A DNA stretch of 64,000 bases from Aedes albopictus (Eukaryota > Arthropoda > Insecta > Diptera > Culicidae), in NCBI RefSeq assembly GCF_035046485.1, contig NC_085136.1, positions 81,981,734-82,045,733 of the forward strand, given 5' to 3'. Within the stretch, counting starts at the first letter, position 1; each line of letters begins with the position of its first letter. This document shows positions 20,561 through 32,109 of this stretch, piece by piece. The translations under genes and the position numbers were made by a program. The notes beneath the pieces were generated by a model that saw only the letters and a list, made by a program, of their open reading frames with translations, did no database searches and was not told the origin of the DNA.

Positions 20561-23090
20561 TTTCTCATCTCTCGTCTAATCTCTCACTTCATCTCTCATC
20601 TCATCTCTCATCTCATCTCTCATCTCATCTCTCATCTCATCTCTCATCTCATCTATCATCTCATCTCTCATCTCATCTCTCATCTCATCTCTCATCTCAT
20701 CTCTCATCTCATCTCTCATCTCATCTCTCATCTCATCTCTCATCTCATCTCTCATCTCATCTCTCATCTCATCTCTCTTCTCATCTCTCATCTCATCTCT
20801 CATCTCATCTCTCATCTCATCTCTCATCTAATCTCTCATCTCATCTCTCATCTCATCTCTCATCTCATCTCTCATCTCATCTCTCATATCATCTCTCATC
20901 TCATCTCTCATCTCATCTCTCATCTCATCTCTCATCTCATCTCTCATCTCATCTCTCATCTCATCTCTCATCTCATCTCTCATCTCATCTCTCATCTCAT
21001 CTCTCATCTCATCTCTCATCTCATCTCTCATCTCATCTCTCATCTCATCTCTCATCTCATCTCTCATCTCATCTCTCATCTCATCTCTCATCTCATCTCT
21101 CATCTCATCTCTCATCTCATCTCTCATCTCATCTCTCATCTCATCTCTCATCTCATCTCTCATCTCATCTCTCATCTCATCTCTCATCTCATCTCTCATC
21201 TCATCTCTCATCTCATCTCTCATCTCATCTCTCATTTCATCTCTCATCTCATCTCTCATCTCATCTCTCATCTCATATCTCATCTCATCTCTCATCTCAT
21301 CTCTCATCTCATCTCTCATCTCATCTCTCATCTCATCTCTCATCTCATCTCTCATCTCATCTCTCATCTCATCTCTCATCTCATCTCTCATCTCATCTCT
21401 CATCTCATCTCTCATCTCATCTCTCATCTCATCTCTCATCTCATCTCTCATCTGATCTCTCATCTCATCTCTCATCTCATCTCTCATCTCATCTCTCATC
21501 TCATCTCTCATCTCATCTTTCATCTCATCTCTCATCTCATCTCTCATCTCATCTCTCATCTCATCTCTCATCTCATCTCTCATCTCATCTCTCATCTCAT
21601 CTCTCATCTCATCTCTCATCTCATCTCTCATCTCATCTCTCATCTCATCTCTTATCTCATCTCTCATCTCATCTCTCATCTCATCTCTCATCTCATCTCT
21701 CATCTCATCTCTCATCTCATCTCTCATCTCATCTCTCATCTCATCTCTCATCTCTTCTCTCATCTCTTCTCTCATCTCTTCTCTCATCTCATATCTCATC
21801 TCATATCTCATCTCATCTCTCATCTCATCTCTCATCTCATCTCTCATCTCATCTCTCATCTCATCTCTCATCTCATCTCTCATCTTATCTCTCATCTCAT
21901 CACTCTTCTCATATCTCATCTCATATCTCATCTTATCTCTCATCTCATCTCTCATCTCATCTCTCATCTCATCTCTCATCTCATCTCTCATCTCTCATCT
22001 CATCTCTTATCTCATCTCTCATCTCATCTCTCATCTCATCTCTCATCTCATCTCTCATCTCATCTCTCATCTCATCTCTCATCTCATCTCTCATCTCATC
22101 TCTCATCTCATCTCTCATCTCATCTCTCATCTCATCTCTCATCTCATCTCTCATCTCATATCTCATCTCATCTCTCATCTCATCTCTCATCTCATCTCTC
22201 ATCTCATCTCTCATCTCATCTCTTATCTCATCTCTCATCTCATCTCTCATCTCATCTCTCATCTCATCTCTCATCTCATCTCTCATCTCATCTCTCATCT
22301 CATCTCTCATCTTATCTCTCATCTCATCACTCTTCTCATATCTCATCTCATATCTCATCTTATCTCTCATCTCATCTCTCATCTCATCTCTCATCTCATC
22401 TCTCAACTCATCTCTCATCTCTCATCTCATCTCTTATCTCATCTCTCATCTCATCTCTCATCTCATCTCTCATCTCATCTCTCATCTCATCTCTCATCTC
22501 ATCTCTCATCTCATCTCTCATCTCATCTCTCATCTCATCTCTCATCTCATCTCTCATCTCATCTCTCATCTCATCTCTCATCTCATCTCTCATCTCATCT
22601 CTCATCTCATCTCTCATCTCATCTCTCATCTCATCTCTCATCTCATCTCTCATCTCATCTCTCATCTCATCTCTCATCTCATCTCTCATCTCATCTCTCA
22701 TCTCATCTCTCATCTCATCTCTCATCTCATCTCTCATCTCATCTCTTATCTCATCTCTCATCTCATCTCTCATCTCATCTCTCATCTCATCTCTCATCTT
22801 ATCTCTCATCTCATCACTCTTCTCATATCTCATCTCATATCTCATCTCATCTCTCATCTCATCTCTCATCTCATCTCTCATCTCATCTCTCATCTCATTT
22901 CTCATCTTATCTCTCATCTCATCACTCTTCTCATATCTCATCTCATCTCTCATCTTATCTCTCATCTCATCTCACATCTCATCTCTCATCTCATCTCTCA
23001 TCTCATCTCTCATCTCTCATCTCTCATCTCTCATCTCTCATCTCTCATCTCTCATCTCATCTATCATCTCATCTTTCATATCATCTCATG
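20561..23090. repeat. 12-bp satellite (CATCTCATCTCT)n, about 2.5 kb
   Basis: About 200 copies of a 12-base unit. The repeat has no stops in several frames, which creates a 940-codon plus frame (SHLS, then LISS, then LISH as the phase shifts) and MRDE-repeat minus frames; none is a gene. Phase breaks near 21990 and 22415. A variant cluster containing CACTCTTCTCATATC recurs at 21901, 22328, 22815 and 22923, revealing larger duplicated blocks. Confidence 0.95.
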
Positions 23091-23093
23091 TCA

Positions 23094-23210
23094 TCCTTCC
23101 CTAACCCTCCATCCTATCCTCTACACTCCCCTCTACCCTACCTTCTACCCTACCCTCTACTCTAACCCTCTACCCTACCCTCAACCCAACCTTCTACTTA
23201 CCCTACCTTC
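23094..23210. repeat. CTACCCTACC-type repeat, left part
   Basis: Degenerate units such as CTCTACCCTACC and CTAACCCTC. It continues at 27258 after the TIR element. It resembles telomere repeats only loosely, has no fixed period, and flies and mosquitoes do not use TTAGGG telomeres. Confidence 0.75.
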
Positions 23211-23524
23211 TACACTCAAACCTCCATTTAAGTAATGAGTCGGGGATACTTAAATGGATCCATTACGTAAATGGATTCATTACGTAAATGGATTCTGTTT
23301 TTGACTTAAATAGAGTTCATGCTCTTCCATAGCATTTTCGTCAAAATATTTACAGTATTATCGAAATAAGCCAATAGACCGTTAGGCCGAAAACGTATTT
23401 AGGTCGAAAGGGCCATTTGGCCGAAAAAGTTGTTAGGTCGAAGGGGTCATCAGGCCGATATATCGTTTGGTCGGAAAAAGGTCGTGTGGACGAAAAATAT
23501 TGTTACATTAATGTGTTTATTTGG

Positions 23525-25690
23525 CCGAATAGGTCATTAGGCCGAATAGGTCAATAGGCCGAATAGGTCATTAGGCCGAATAGGTCATTAGGCCGAATAG
23601 GTCATTAGGCCGAATAGGTCATTAGGCCGAATAGGTCATTAGGCCGAATAGGTCATTAGGCCGAATAGGTCATTAGGCCGAATAGGTCATTAGGCCGAAT
23701 AGGTCATTAGGCCGAATAGGTCATTAGGCCGAATAGGTCATTAGGCCGAATAGGTCATTAGGCCGAATAGGTCATTAGGCCGAATAGGTCATTAGGCCGA
23801 ATAGGTCATTAGGCCGAATAGGTCATTAGGCCGAATAGGTCATTAGGCTGAATAGGTCATTAGGCCGAATAGGTCATTAGGCCGAATAGGTCATTAGGCC
23901 GAATAGGTCATTAGGCCGAATAGGTCATTAGGCCGAATAGGTCATTAGGCCGAATAGGTCATTAGGCCGAATAGGTCATTAGGCCGAATAGGTCATTAGG
24001 CCGAATAGGTCATTAGGCCGAATAGGTCATTAGGCCGAATAGGTCATTAGGCCGAATAGGTCATTAGGCCGAATAGGTCATTAGGCCGAATAGGTCATTA
24101 GGCCGAATAGGTCATTAGGCCGAATAGGTCATTAGGCCGAATAGGTCATTAGGCCGAATAGGTCATTAGGCCGAATAGGTCATTAGGCCGAATAGGTCAT
24201 TAGGCCGAATAGGTCATTAGGCCGAATAGGTCATTAGGCCGAATAGGTCATTAGGCCGAATAGGTCATTAGGCCGAATAGGTCATTAGGCCGAATAGGTC
24301 ATTAGGCCGAATAGGTCATTAGGCCGAATAGGTCATTAGGCCGAATAGGTCATTAGGCCGAATAGGTCATTAGGCCGAATAGGTCATTAGGCCGAATAGG
24401 TCATTAGGCCGAATAGGTCATTAGGCCGAATAGGTCATTAGGCCGAATAGGTCATTAGGCCGAATAGGTCATTAGGCCGAATAGGTCATTAGGCCGAATA
24501 GGTCATTAGGCCGAATAGGTCATTAGGCCGAATAGGTCATTAGGCCGAATAGGTCATTAGGCCGAATAGGTCATTAGGCCGAATAGGTCATTAGGCCGAA
24601 TAGGTCATTAGGCCGAATAGGTCATTAGGCCGAATAGGTCATTAGGCCGAATAGGTCATTAGGCCGAATAGGTCATTAGGCCGAATAGGTCATTAGGCCG
24701 AATAGGTCATTAGGCCGAATAGGTCATTAGGCCGAATAGGTCATTAGGCCGAATAGGTCATTAGGCCGAATAGGTCATTTGGCCGAATAGGTCATTAGGC
24801 CGAATAGGTCATTAGGCCGAATAGGTCATTAGGCCGAATAGGTCATTAGGCCGAATAGGTCATTAGGCCGAATAGGTCATTAGGCCGAATAGGTCATTAG
24901 GCCGAATAGGTCATTAGGCCGAATAGGTCATTAGGCCGAATAGGTCATTAGGCCGAATAGGTCATTAGGCCGAATAGGTCATTAGGCCGAATAGGTCATT
25001 AGGCCGAATAGGTCATTAGGCCGAATAGGTCATTAGGCCGAATAGGTCATTAGGCCGAATAGGTCATTAGGCCGAATAGGTCATTAGGCCGAATAGGTCA
25101 TTAGGCCGAATAGGTCATTAGGCCGAATAGGTCATTAGGCCGAATAGGTCATTAGGCCGAATAGGTCATTAGGCCGAATAGGTCATTAGGCCGAATAGGT
25201 CATTAGGCCGAATAGGTCATTAGGCCGAATAGGTCATTAGGCCGAATAGGTCATTAGGCCGAATAGGTCATTAGGCCGAATAGGTCATTAGGCCGAATAG
25301 GTCATTAGGCCGAATAGGTCATTAGGCCGAATAGGTCATTAGGCCGAATAGGTCATTAGGCCGAATAGGTCATTAGGCCGAATAGGTCATTAGGCCGAAT
25401 AGGTCATTAGGCCGAATAGGTCATTAGGCCGAATAGGTCATAAGGCCGAATAGGTCATTAGGCCGAATAGGTCATTAGGCCGAATAGGTCATTAGGCCGA
25501 ATAGGTCATTAGGCCGAATAGGTCATTAGGCCGAATAGGTCATTAGGCCGAATAGGTCATTAGGCCGAATAGGTCATAAGGCCGAATAGGTCATTAAGCC
25601 AAATAGGTCATTAGGCCGAATAGGTCATTAGGCCGAATAGGTCATTACGCCGAATAGGTCATTAGGCCGACTAGGTCATTAGGCTAAATT
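23525..25690 (+). repeat. 17-bp satellite array A, about 127 copies
   Basis: Unit GGTCATTAGGCCGAATA, almost identical from 23540 to 25590, degenerate at both edges (23380-23525 contains GGCCGAAAAAG-like worn copies). Its complement is TATTCGGCCTAATGACC, which differs from the array B unit at two of 17 positions. Confidence 0.97.
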
Positions 25691-25747
25691 GTCCATTGGG
25701 CCGAATGGCTCATCAAAAAGTTTGTACAAGAAACCTTGCTGTTCGTA

Positions 25748-27090
25748 TTAAACCCTTTTCGGCCTAAAGACCTTTTCGGCCTAAAGACCTTTTCGGCCTA
25801 AAGACCTTTTCGGCCTAAAGACCTTTTCGGCCTAAAGACCTTTTCGGCCTAAAGACCTTTTCGGCCTAAAGACCTTTTCGGCCTAAAGACCTTTTCGGCC
25901 TAAAGACCTTTTCGGCCTAAAGACCTTTTCGGCCTAAAGACCTTTTCGGCCTAAAGACCTTTTCGGCCTAAAGACCTTTTCGGCCTAAAGACCTTTTCGG
26001 CCTAAAGACCTTTTCGGCCTGAAGACCTTTTCGGCCTAAAGACCTTTTCGGCCTAAAGACCTTTTCGGCCTAAAGACCTTTTCGGCCTAAAGACCTTTTC
26101 GGCCTAAAGACCTTTTCGGCCTAAAGACCTTTTCGGCCTAAAGACCTTTTCGGCCTAAAGACCTTTTCGGCCTAAAGACCTTTTCGGCCTAAAGACCTTT
26201 TCGGCCTAAAGACCTTTTCGGCCTAAAGACCTTTTCGGCCTTAAGACCTTTTCGGCCTAAAGACCTTTTCGGCCTAAAGACCTTTTCGGCCTAAAGACCT
26301 TTTCGGCCTAAAGACCTTTTCGGCCTAAAGACCTTTTCGGCCTAAAGACCTTTTCGGCCTAAAGACCTTTTCGGCCTAAAGACCTTTTCGGCCTAAAGAC
26401 CTTTTCGGCCTAAAGACCTTTTCGGCCTAAAGACCTTTTCGGCCTAAAGACCTTTTCGGCCTAAAGACCTTTTCGGCCTAAAGACCTTTTCGGCCTAAAG
26501 ACCTTTTCGGCCTAAAGACCTTTTCGGCCTAAAGACCTTTTCGGCCTAAAGACCTTTTCGGCCTAAAGACCTTTTCGGCCTAAAGACCTTTTCGGCCTAA
26601 AGACCTTTTCGGCCTAAAGACCTTTTCGGCCTAAAGACCTTTTCGGCCTAAAGACCTTTTCGGCCTAAAGACCTTTTCGGCCTAAAGACCTTTTCGGCCT
26701 AAAGACCTTTTCGGCCTAAAGGCCTTTTCGGCCTAAAGGCCTTTTCGGCCTAAAGACCTTTTCGGTCAAGGACCTTTTCGGCCTAGGACCTTTTCGGCCC
26801 AAGGACCTTTTCGGCCTAAGGACCTTTTCGGCCTAAGAACCTTTTCGGCCTAATGACCTTTTCGGCCTAAACACCTTTTCGGCTTAAAAACCTTTTCGGT
26901 ATGAAGACCTTTTCAGCATAAACACCGTTTCGGCCTAAAGCCCTTTGCAGCTTAATGACTTTTGCGGTCTAACGATTTTTGCGGCCCAATCACGTATTCA
27001 GCCTAATGACCTATTCGGCCTTTTGACCTGTTCGGCCTAATGACGTGTCCAGCCTCATGACTGGGCCGAAAAGGTCCCTATTCGGCCTAT
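25748..27090 (+). repeat. 17-bp satellite array B, about 60 regular plus about 20 worn copies
   Basis: Unit TTTTCGGCCTAAAGACC, regular to about 26760 and then decaying through forms such as TTTTCGGCTTAAAAACC to TATTCGGCCTAATGACC near 27000. The decayed outer edge contains exact array A complements, so both arrays descend from one unit. Confidence 0.95.
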
Positions 27091-27257
27091 TCAGCCTAAT
27101 GACCTTTTCGATGAACAGTTGTTTTTGAAACCGTAGCATATTTACAATTGCTTTGCTGTAAATACAGTCAAATTCCATTTAAGTTGCGTTACTTAAATGG
27201 AGGGACTTTAATAGAATTTACTTTAATGGATTCGACTTAAATGGAGGTTTGAGTGTA

Positions 27258-27575
27258 CCCTACTCTCTACCCGAACCCTCTAGCCAACCCTCTACCTTAA
27301 CCCTCTACCCAACCCTCTATCCTACCTTCTACCCTAACCCTCTACCCTACTCTCTACTCTACCTTTTACCCTACCCTCTACCCTACCTTCTACCCTACCA
27401 TCTTACATTACCCTCTACCCTAACCATCTACCCTACCCTCTACCCTAACCCTCTATCATAGTCTCTACCCTACCCTCTACCCTAACCCTCTATTATAGCC
27501 TCTACCCTACACTCTACCCTAACCCTCTACCCTACCCTCTACCCTACCATCTAACATTACCCTCTACCCTAACCC
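27258..27575. repeat. CTACCCTACC-type repeat, right part
   Basis: Continuation of 23094-23210: CTCTACCCTAACCCTCTACC and similar. The 70-codon frame YPTLYPTFYPNPLPY is this repeat translated. Confidence 0.8.
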
Positions 27576-27616
27576 TCAATGTATCATATGTATCACATGT
27601 TACTTGTTCCCGAATA

Positions 27617-28889
27617 AGGACTGTTCAATTTATAAAACGGACAACTTACCTTTGCGATATCTTTTTTATTTTTCAATAAAATCATTATCAGTTTTTGCAT
27701 AACTTTCTATAGCTATTCTCAAATGTAGGAAAAATACAACATTAAGCAAAATGTTCTTTATTGTGTAACTGAAGCGGTTTTCGTAAAACATCAATAAAAA
27801 CCCATTTCTTAAAATTCGACATAACTTTCCACATACTTAATATGCACATTTTCAAGAAGTTTTCAATGTATTGGAATCTTATACTATTCTACTGAAGGTA
27901 AAGCTTAATAGTTGGTCAGTAATAATGCACCAAGCAGTCTCCGGCTTGATATGGTGAGTTGCCTTATTTTCATAGAAATTATGAAAAAATGTTCATTAAA
28001 GTTCTGTGCTGCAATAACATCACGGATTCGGCTGAAAAATTGTCCAGAGTAGTAGAATATTGCTCTCTGAATGATACGGAAGAAAAATTTACTTATAATT
28101 GCGTTTTTCATAAAAAATTTAATCCATAAAAATGGCCATATTGGAAAATGTCATACTTTTTGCTCCATTGATGCAGATTTTCGACTCTAGCGAATCTTGT
28201 TATTATTTATTTTCAGCAAAGTTGGTCCTATGCTATTGTACACCTTATTTAATAATAATCGGATGCAAAATTTTCATTTCCAACATTATTGTTATGCAAA
28301 ATATGCATTAGGTTGCATTGTTATTTGTAAGAACCTTCAAAGAACGAAACCGTTTTGATTACTGTGTCTGCAATAGCGCACAGTAACCAAACCAGCAATG
28401 CTATTAAGAAGCAGTTTTCTGCATTTAAATCCACATTATTCCCACTTTCGACTGGATGCATAAAAAAATTGATTATTTAATATTTTCATGCCCTTTTTGC
28501 TTTACAATTGAATTTTATTGAAAAAATCGAATCTTTCTTGAGACTTTAATATCTCAACACTTAATTTTCCGATTGAGTTTAAATTTTGCCAGAATGTTTA
28601 TTACTCATGCTGCTGCCGCATGGCACATACTTTTCTGGTATTAAAAACGATATACCATATGTGAACAGTAATTTTATATATATTTTCAATTTTCAGCAAT
28701 CAAAAAATTCACCTTAGTTAGCACCTGGCCGATTTTCTATAAAATAAAACTATTTTTATTCGATTCAAAAATTATCATTGTAATGGCAGATGATGTACTG
28801 AACAACGAAGCAAGTGTGGTTAAATTTGAACTACGCGTCTTCTTTTTATAGCCTTATAAAGTTGTCCGTTTTATAAATTGAACAGTCCT
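27617..28889. mobile_element. 1.27-kb TA-target TIR element
   Basis: Inverted ends of about 31 bp beginning AGGACTGTTCAATTTATAAA (27617) and ending in its complement at 28889, next to TA (27615-27616, 28890-28891). The interior is AT-rich with no transposase-like frame, so it is non-autonomous. Confidence 0.85.
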
Positions 28890-28891
28890 TA

Positions 28892-29052
28892 CCTAAAACC
28901 CCAATTTACGCCTAAGGAGCGTAAATTGGGGGAGCGCTATTTGGGAATTAGTGCGTAAATGGGGGGAGCGTTATTTGGGAATTAGTGCGTTAATCGGGGG
29001 GCGCAAATTGAGTTTGGCGCAAAAGAAGTGAGCGTAAATTGGGGTTTTAGTG
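28892..29052. mobile_element. Mariner-like MITE, CACTAAAACCCCAATT family
   Basis: Left end CCTAAAACCCCAATTTACGC, right end complement of CACTAAAACCCCAATTTACG, next to TA at 28890-28891 and 29053-29054. Same GAGCGTTATTTGGGAATTAG inner repeats as the fragment at 15703. Confidence 0.85.
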
Positions 29053-29054
29053 TA

Positions 29055-29376
29055 CTAGATTTGTAATACATAATGAGCTGAATTTTTGTATGGTGAGAAG
29101 TTCAATTCTCCGTTTCTGCAATGAAATGATGCAAAAAGCGTGGGTACTATTATTCCTTGCCTAATTTGATGCTGTTTGAGCAAAAATTTGGGCAACAGTG
29201 TTGTTGTTTTCTTTATTTCTTGCAACATAAACAACATAGTTATCCAAAATTTTGCTCAATCAGCATCAAATTAGGCAAGGAATAATAATACCCACGCTTT
29301 TTGCACCATTTCATTGCAGAAACGGAGAATTGACCATCTCACCATACAAAAATTCAGCTCATTACTACAATTCTAG
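29055..29376. mobile_element. Foldback element with arms of about 140 bp, TA target
   Basis: Arms 29055 to about 29196 and about 29236-29376 are close inverted repeats (CTAGATTTGTAATACATAAT at the left end; AAATTAGGCAAGGAATAATA in the right arm). TA borders at 29053-29054 and 29377-29378. The matching 60-codon frames on either strand are this hairpin translated twice. Confidence 0.88.
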
Positions 29377-29399
29377 TACTTTACCAATTGTGTCCTATT

Positions 29400-29590
29400 T
29401 CAAAGCCCTTTTTAGAGGAATCCTAGCAGATTAAAGCCAGTAGGAATAAATGGAGGAGTTTGAATCCTTGAAAAAATAACTCTTGAGGAACTAAATCACA
29501 GAAGGTACATATTTCACTAAGGGATTCCTGGGTGAATTCCCGAGGTAATTTTGGAGGAATCTCAAGAGGAATTCTAGGAGGCATCATCGT
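29400..29590. repeat. Short stretch of degenerate GAGGAATTC minisatellite
   Basis: GAGGAATCCTAGCAG, GGGATTCCTGGGTGAATTCC and GAGGAATTCTAGGAGG units, related to the minisatellite at 35.5-39.4 kb. Confidence 0.5.
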
Positions 29591-29903
29591 ATAGGAAATT
29601 TTGGATTTTCCACTGCTGAAAAAGAAAAGATGTACGCTCCACCGCTACCTGCTAGGGGATTTGTTACTTATAATCACATGAACAGATAACGTTTGACGCT
29701 TGAGCAGTTCGGTATGTAAAAATGGAAAAGAATCTTGTTTTATGAGATATTGGTCTAAATTTTAAATAGTTAGATATAAAAAGGTATACTATAAAGTTGA
29801 CTTTTTAAGATAGGTATATGAAATACAATGACAAAAAACACATTTAAACAAGGCTAAAATCATTGTTGAGTGAATAACATAATTTTTGGGGGGATCTTTT
29901 TTG

Positions 29904-29970
29904 GCTTCGATATAACGTAACTTTGAAGTATTGTAACGAACATAAAAATGTTGTTACGTTATATCGAGGT
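29904..29970. repeat. Small inverted repeat CGATATAACGTAAC
   Basis: CTTCGATATAACGTAACTTT at about 29904 is mirrored by GTTGTTACGTTATATCGAGG ending near 29970. Possibly the end of a mariner-like MITE. The rest of 29591-30420 holds no recognised gene or repeat. Confidence 0.45.
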
Positions 29971-30429
29971 ATGAATGTAGTTTGGGCAATCCATGGTACT
30001 CACAGCTGCTTAAGAATAGTGAAATGTAATGTATTGAGAGGGTAAAAGCTGACAGTTTTCAGTGCATAAAGGTACGACTCTTAAATGACTAATCTAGTCG
30101 CAAACGGTCGCAGCTGAATTCGTCAGTAAATCATTGTTTTATATTATGGGGAAGATTTATTTAAAAAAACGTCCGAAGAGATCGTAAGGGGAAACATTTT
30201 TCCGGCTTGTTGAAAATTATCAATTTTTTTAGACTTAGTTGAAAAATCATAAACCGACACACTTATTCAAATAAGATGACAAAGTAGCATCTAAATTTTA
30301 CATTTACATCGTTTTCAACCACATAAGAATCGAACACAATCAACTAAATACATGTTGGATGGTAGAGTGATGAATGCAAACGACTGAAATTAGAAAAAAA
30401 ACAATAAACTTTATGTTACCACAATGATA

Positions 30430-30610
30430 TCACAGTTGATTGTGGTCAAAGGTTTAGACCTATGGTGGAACCACTGTGCAGCGTCCTTGCAACATAATAG
30501 AGGACGGCTCTATCTTCATAGTTTTTATATTCATTGTCTTGGTAATCGTTACCCCCAGTCAGTGGCCACGAGTGTGACAGGAAGGTCACTGGTCCTATTT
30601 TGGTAACGCA
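30430..30610. repeat. Lone diverged relative of the 152-bp satellite
   Basis: GACGGCTCTATCTTCATAG, TTGTCTTGGTAATCG and CAGTGGCCACGAGTG match landmarks of the array at 13.6-14.6 kb in the same order. DNA from 30611 to 31160 shows nothing recognisable. Confidence 0.6.
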
Positions 30611-31274
30611 GTGTTTTCGGTTAAAAAAAAATGATGATGGATATGGAAAATCATCAATTGAAACCTGAATACAATACCATTCAATCATCTGAATACAGGA
30701 TTTGCGTCAGATTGATGAAATTCAAGATATTGGCGAGCTTTAGGGACGATCTTCTTAAATTTTAGCCAAATTCCCAAAATTTTTAGAAGAAATGTATTTT
30801 TTTCAATGAGAAAAAAAACAACTTAAAAATTCTTCCACGACGTTTAGTTGACATATCATATGTAGGCGAGTTACAGTAAAAATTTCAGCTCAATCGGAGC
30901 ATTGATTACGGAGAATGAGATGTTTGAAGTGAGCGACTTTGCTTAAAAATAGAACAAAAATCGATTTCAAATCGATTGAAGTGGAAAGTCGAAAAAAATT
31001 CCGCTCTACTGTATTTTTTTTTCTTTTGCGTTTTCGAAATCAGGGCATGTTTCTACACCAAAAATGATCATCAGCTTACCGAGTTCAAAAATGCTGTAAA
31101 CTAGTGTTATCATTATAGCGAATCCATTCCGAATACCCGTTACTGTGTAGCTTCCAGCTTTGCGTTAATGCAGGGCTCTGGCGTGGCAAACCTCTTTTTG
31201 CAACTCGTGGGGCATGAGCTTAACTAACGATAATAAAAAAAAGTATGTAGGGTTAGTAGCGATAGGTATTCTTC

Positions 31275-32090
31275 ATGGCAAGTGGAGAAAAGGAAACCCC
31301 ATTTCCTCCCGACTAACTTGAACGGCGAGTGGTTGATGACTTTGCGTCCTCAAAGTCTAACACCAGTAAGGACATCAAGCAGGCCCTAATGAGACTTCGT
31401 AAGGCAACGATGGTGACCAAGCAGGAACATGATGAACTCATGGCAACTGCGGCAGTGGCAGAGCCCGAGAAGTTGAAGATGTCTAAGGCTACCCAGACGG
31501 AGGCCTTCGCATTCGCGGGTAGCCCCAGGAGTACGCCTGGCATGATTGCTAATGACGAGCAATCGCAGAAGCGTGTGAGTTAGTCGTCAGGTGAGACGCT
31601 ACTAGGCGGCGCTCGCAAGATGATCCTGGAGCTGAAGCGCGATAAGGAGCGCAAGGGCGCCGCCTACAAGAGGTTGGCGGAAGAGGTCCTTGGTGAAGTA
31701 GTAATGATGAGGGGTCTCACACAAGAGGCGACTCTGAAGGTCAAAGACCTCTACGACTTCACCGAAGTGGAAGTGCTCGTCACAGCACTGCGGCAACAGT
31801 GCGAGGTGCAGCTGGCTGCCGCAGCCGTTAGGCTACGGAAGGGGCCAGCAAGGACAAGTGCGTATGTCGCCTGACGTTCCACGAGCCACCGGAGGATTGC
31901 TTTAGGTGTCGTGGACCAGGATACAAGTCATGGGACTGCAAAGGATCCGGCAGGCGCAAACTGTGTAGGAGATGCGGCGCTGAAGGTCATAAGGCACAAG
32001 GCTACACGAGTCCACCCATTTGTTTGATCTGTACCGGGAAATCCGTTAACAACAGGCATCCTAAGGGAGTCCAAGGTGCCCGGCCTTCAG
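31275..32090 (+). pseudogene. R1-clade ORF1 (gag-like, zinc knuckles)
   Basis: Gag-like RNA-binding protein of the element. It begins near 31275 (MASGEKETPF), stops early (TAA-type stop near 31314), and continues open at 31329-31583 and 31620-31874. Residues such as LKRDKERKGAAYKRLAEEVLGEVV suggest a helical central part. The C-terminal knuckles are at about 31893-32050: CFRCRGPGYKSWDC (histidine replaced by tyrosine), CRRCGAEGHKAQGY (last cysteine replaced by tyrosine) and a third starting CLICTGK. Copy B keeps the second knuckle intact (CRRCGAEGHKAQSC). Stop at 31581 and a shift near 31872 break the frame. Confidence 0.75.
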
Positions 32091-32109
32091 AAGAGCCAAA
32101 GCTGACAAG

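Larger units (their letters stand above)
23213..27255. mobile_element. TA-target TIR element containing two opposed 17-bp satellites
   Basis: Perfect 21-bp inverted ends, CACTCAAACCTCCATTTAAG plus T at 23213-23233 and the complement at 27235-27255, next to TA on both sides (23211-23212, 27256-27257). The end sequence resembles the mariner-like MITE at 19860. Inside are short CATTACGTAAATGGATT and ACTTAAATGGA repeats, then two large arrays of a 17-bp unit in opposite orientation. No coding frame. Confidence 0.85.

Noticed and set aside
20576..22965. MRDE-repeat minus-strand frames that look like charged coiled coils
   Set aside because: Complement of the same satellite; a unit free of stops guarantees open frames.
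20413..23235. 940-codon open frame rich in SHLS and LISH
   Set aside because: It is the 12-bp satellite translated. Several other frames on both strands are open for the same reason, and the frame changes phase where the array does.
23525..27090. CRISPR-like array
   Set aside because: Units are directly adjacent 17-mers without spacers, in a clearly eukaryotic transposon setting.
27258..27575. Interstitial telomere
   Set aside because: CCCTAACCC-like strings are mixed with CTCTACCC at irregular spacing, and dipterans lack TTAGGG telomeres.
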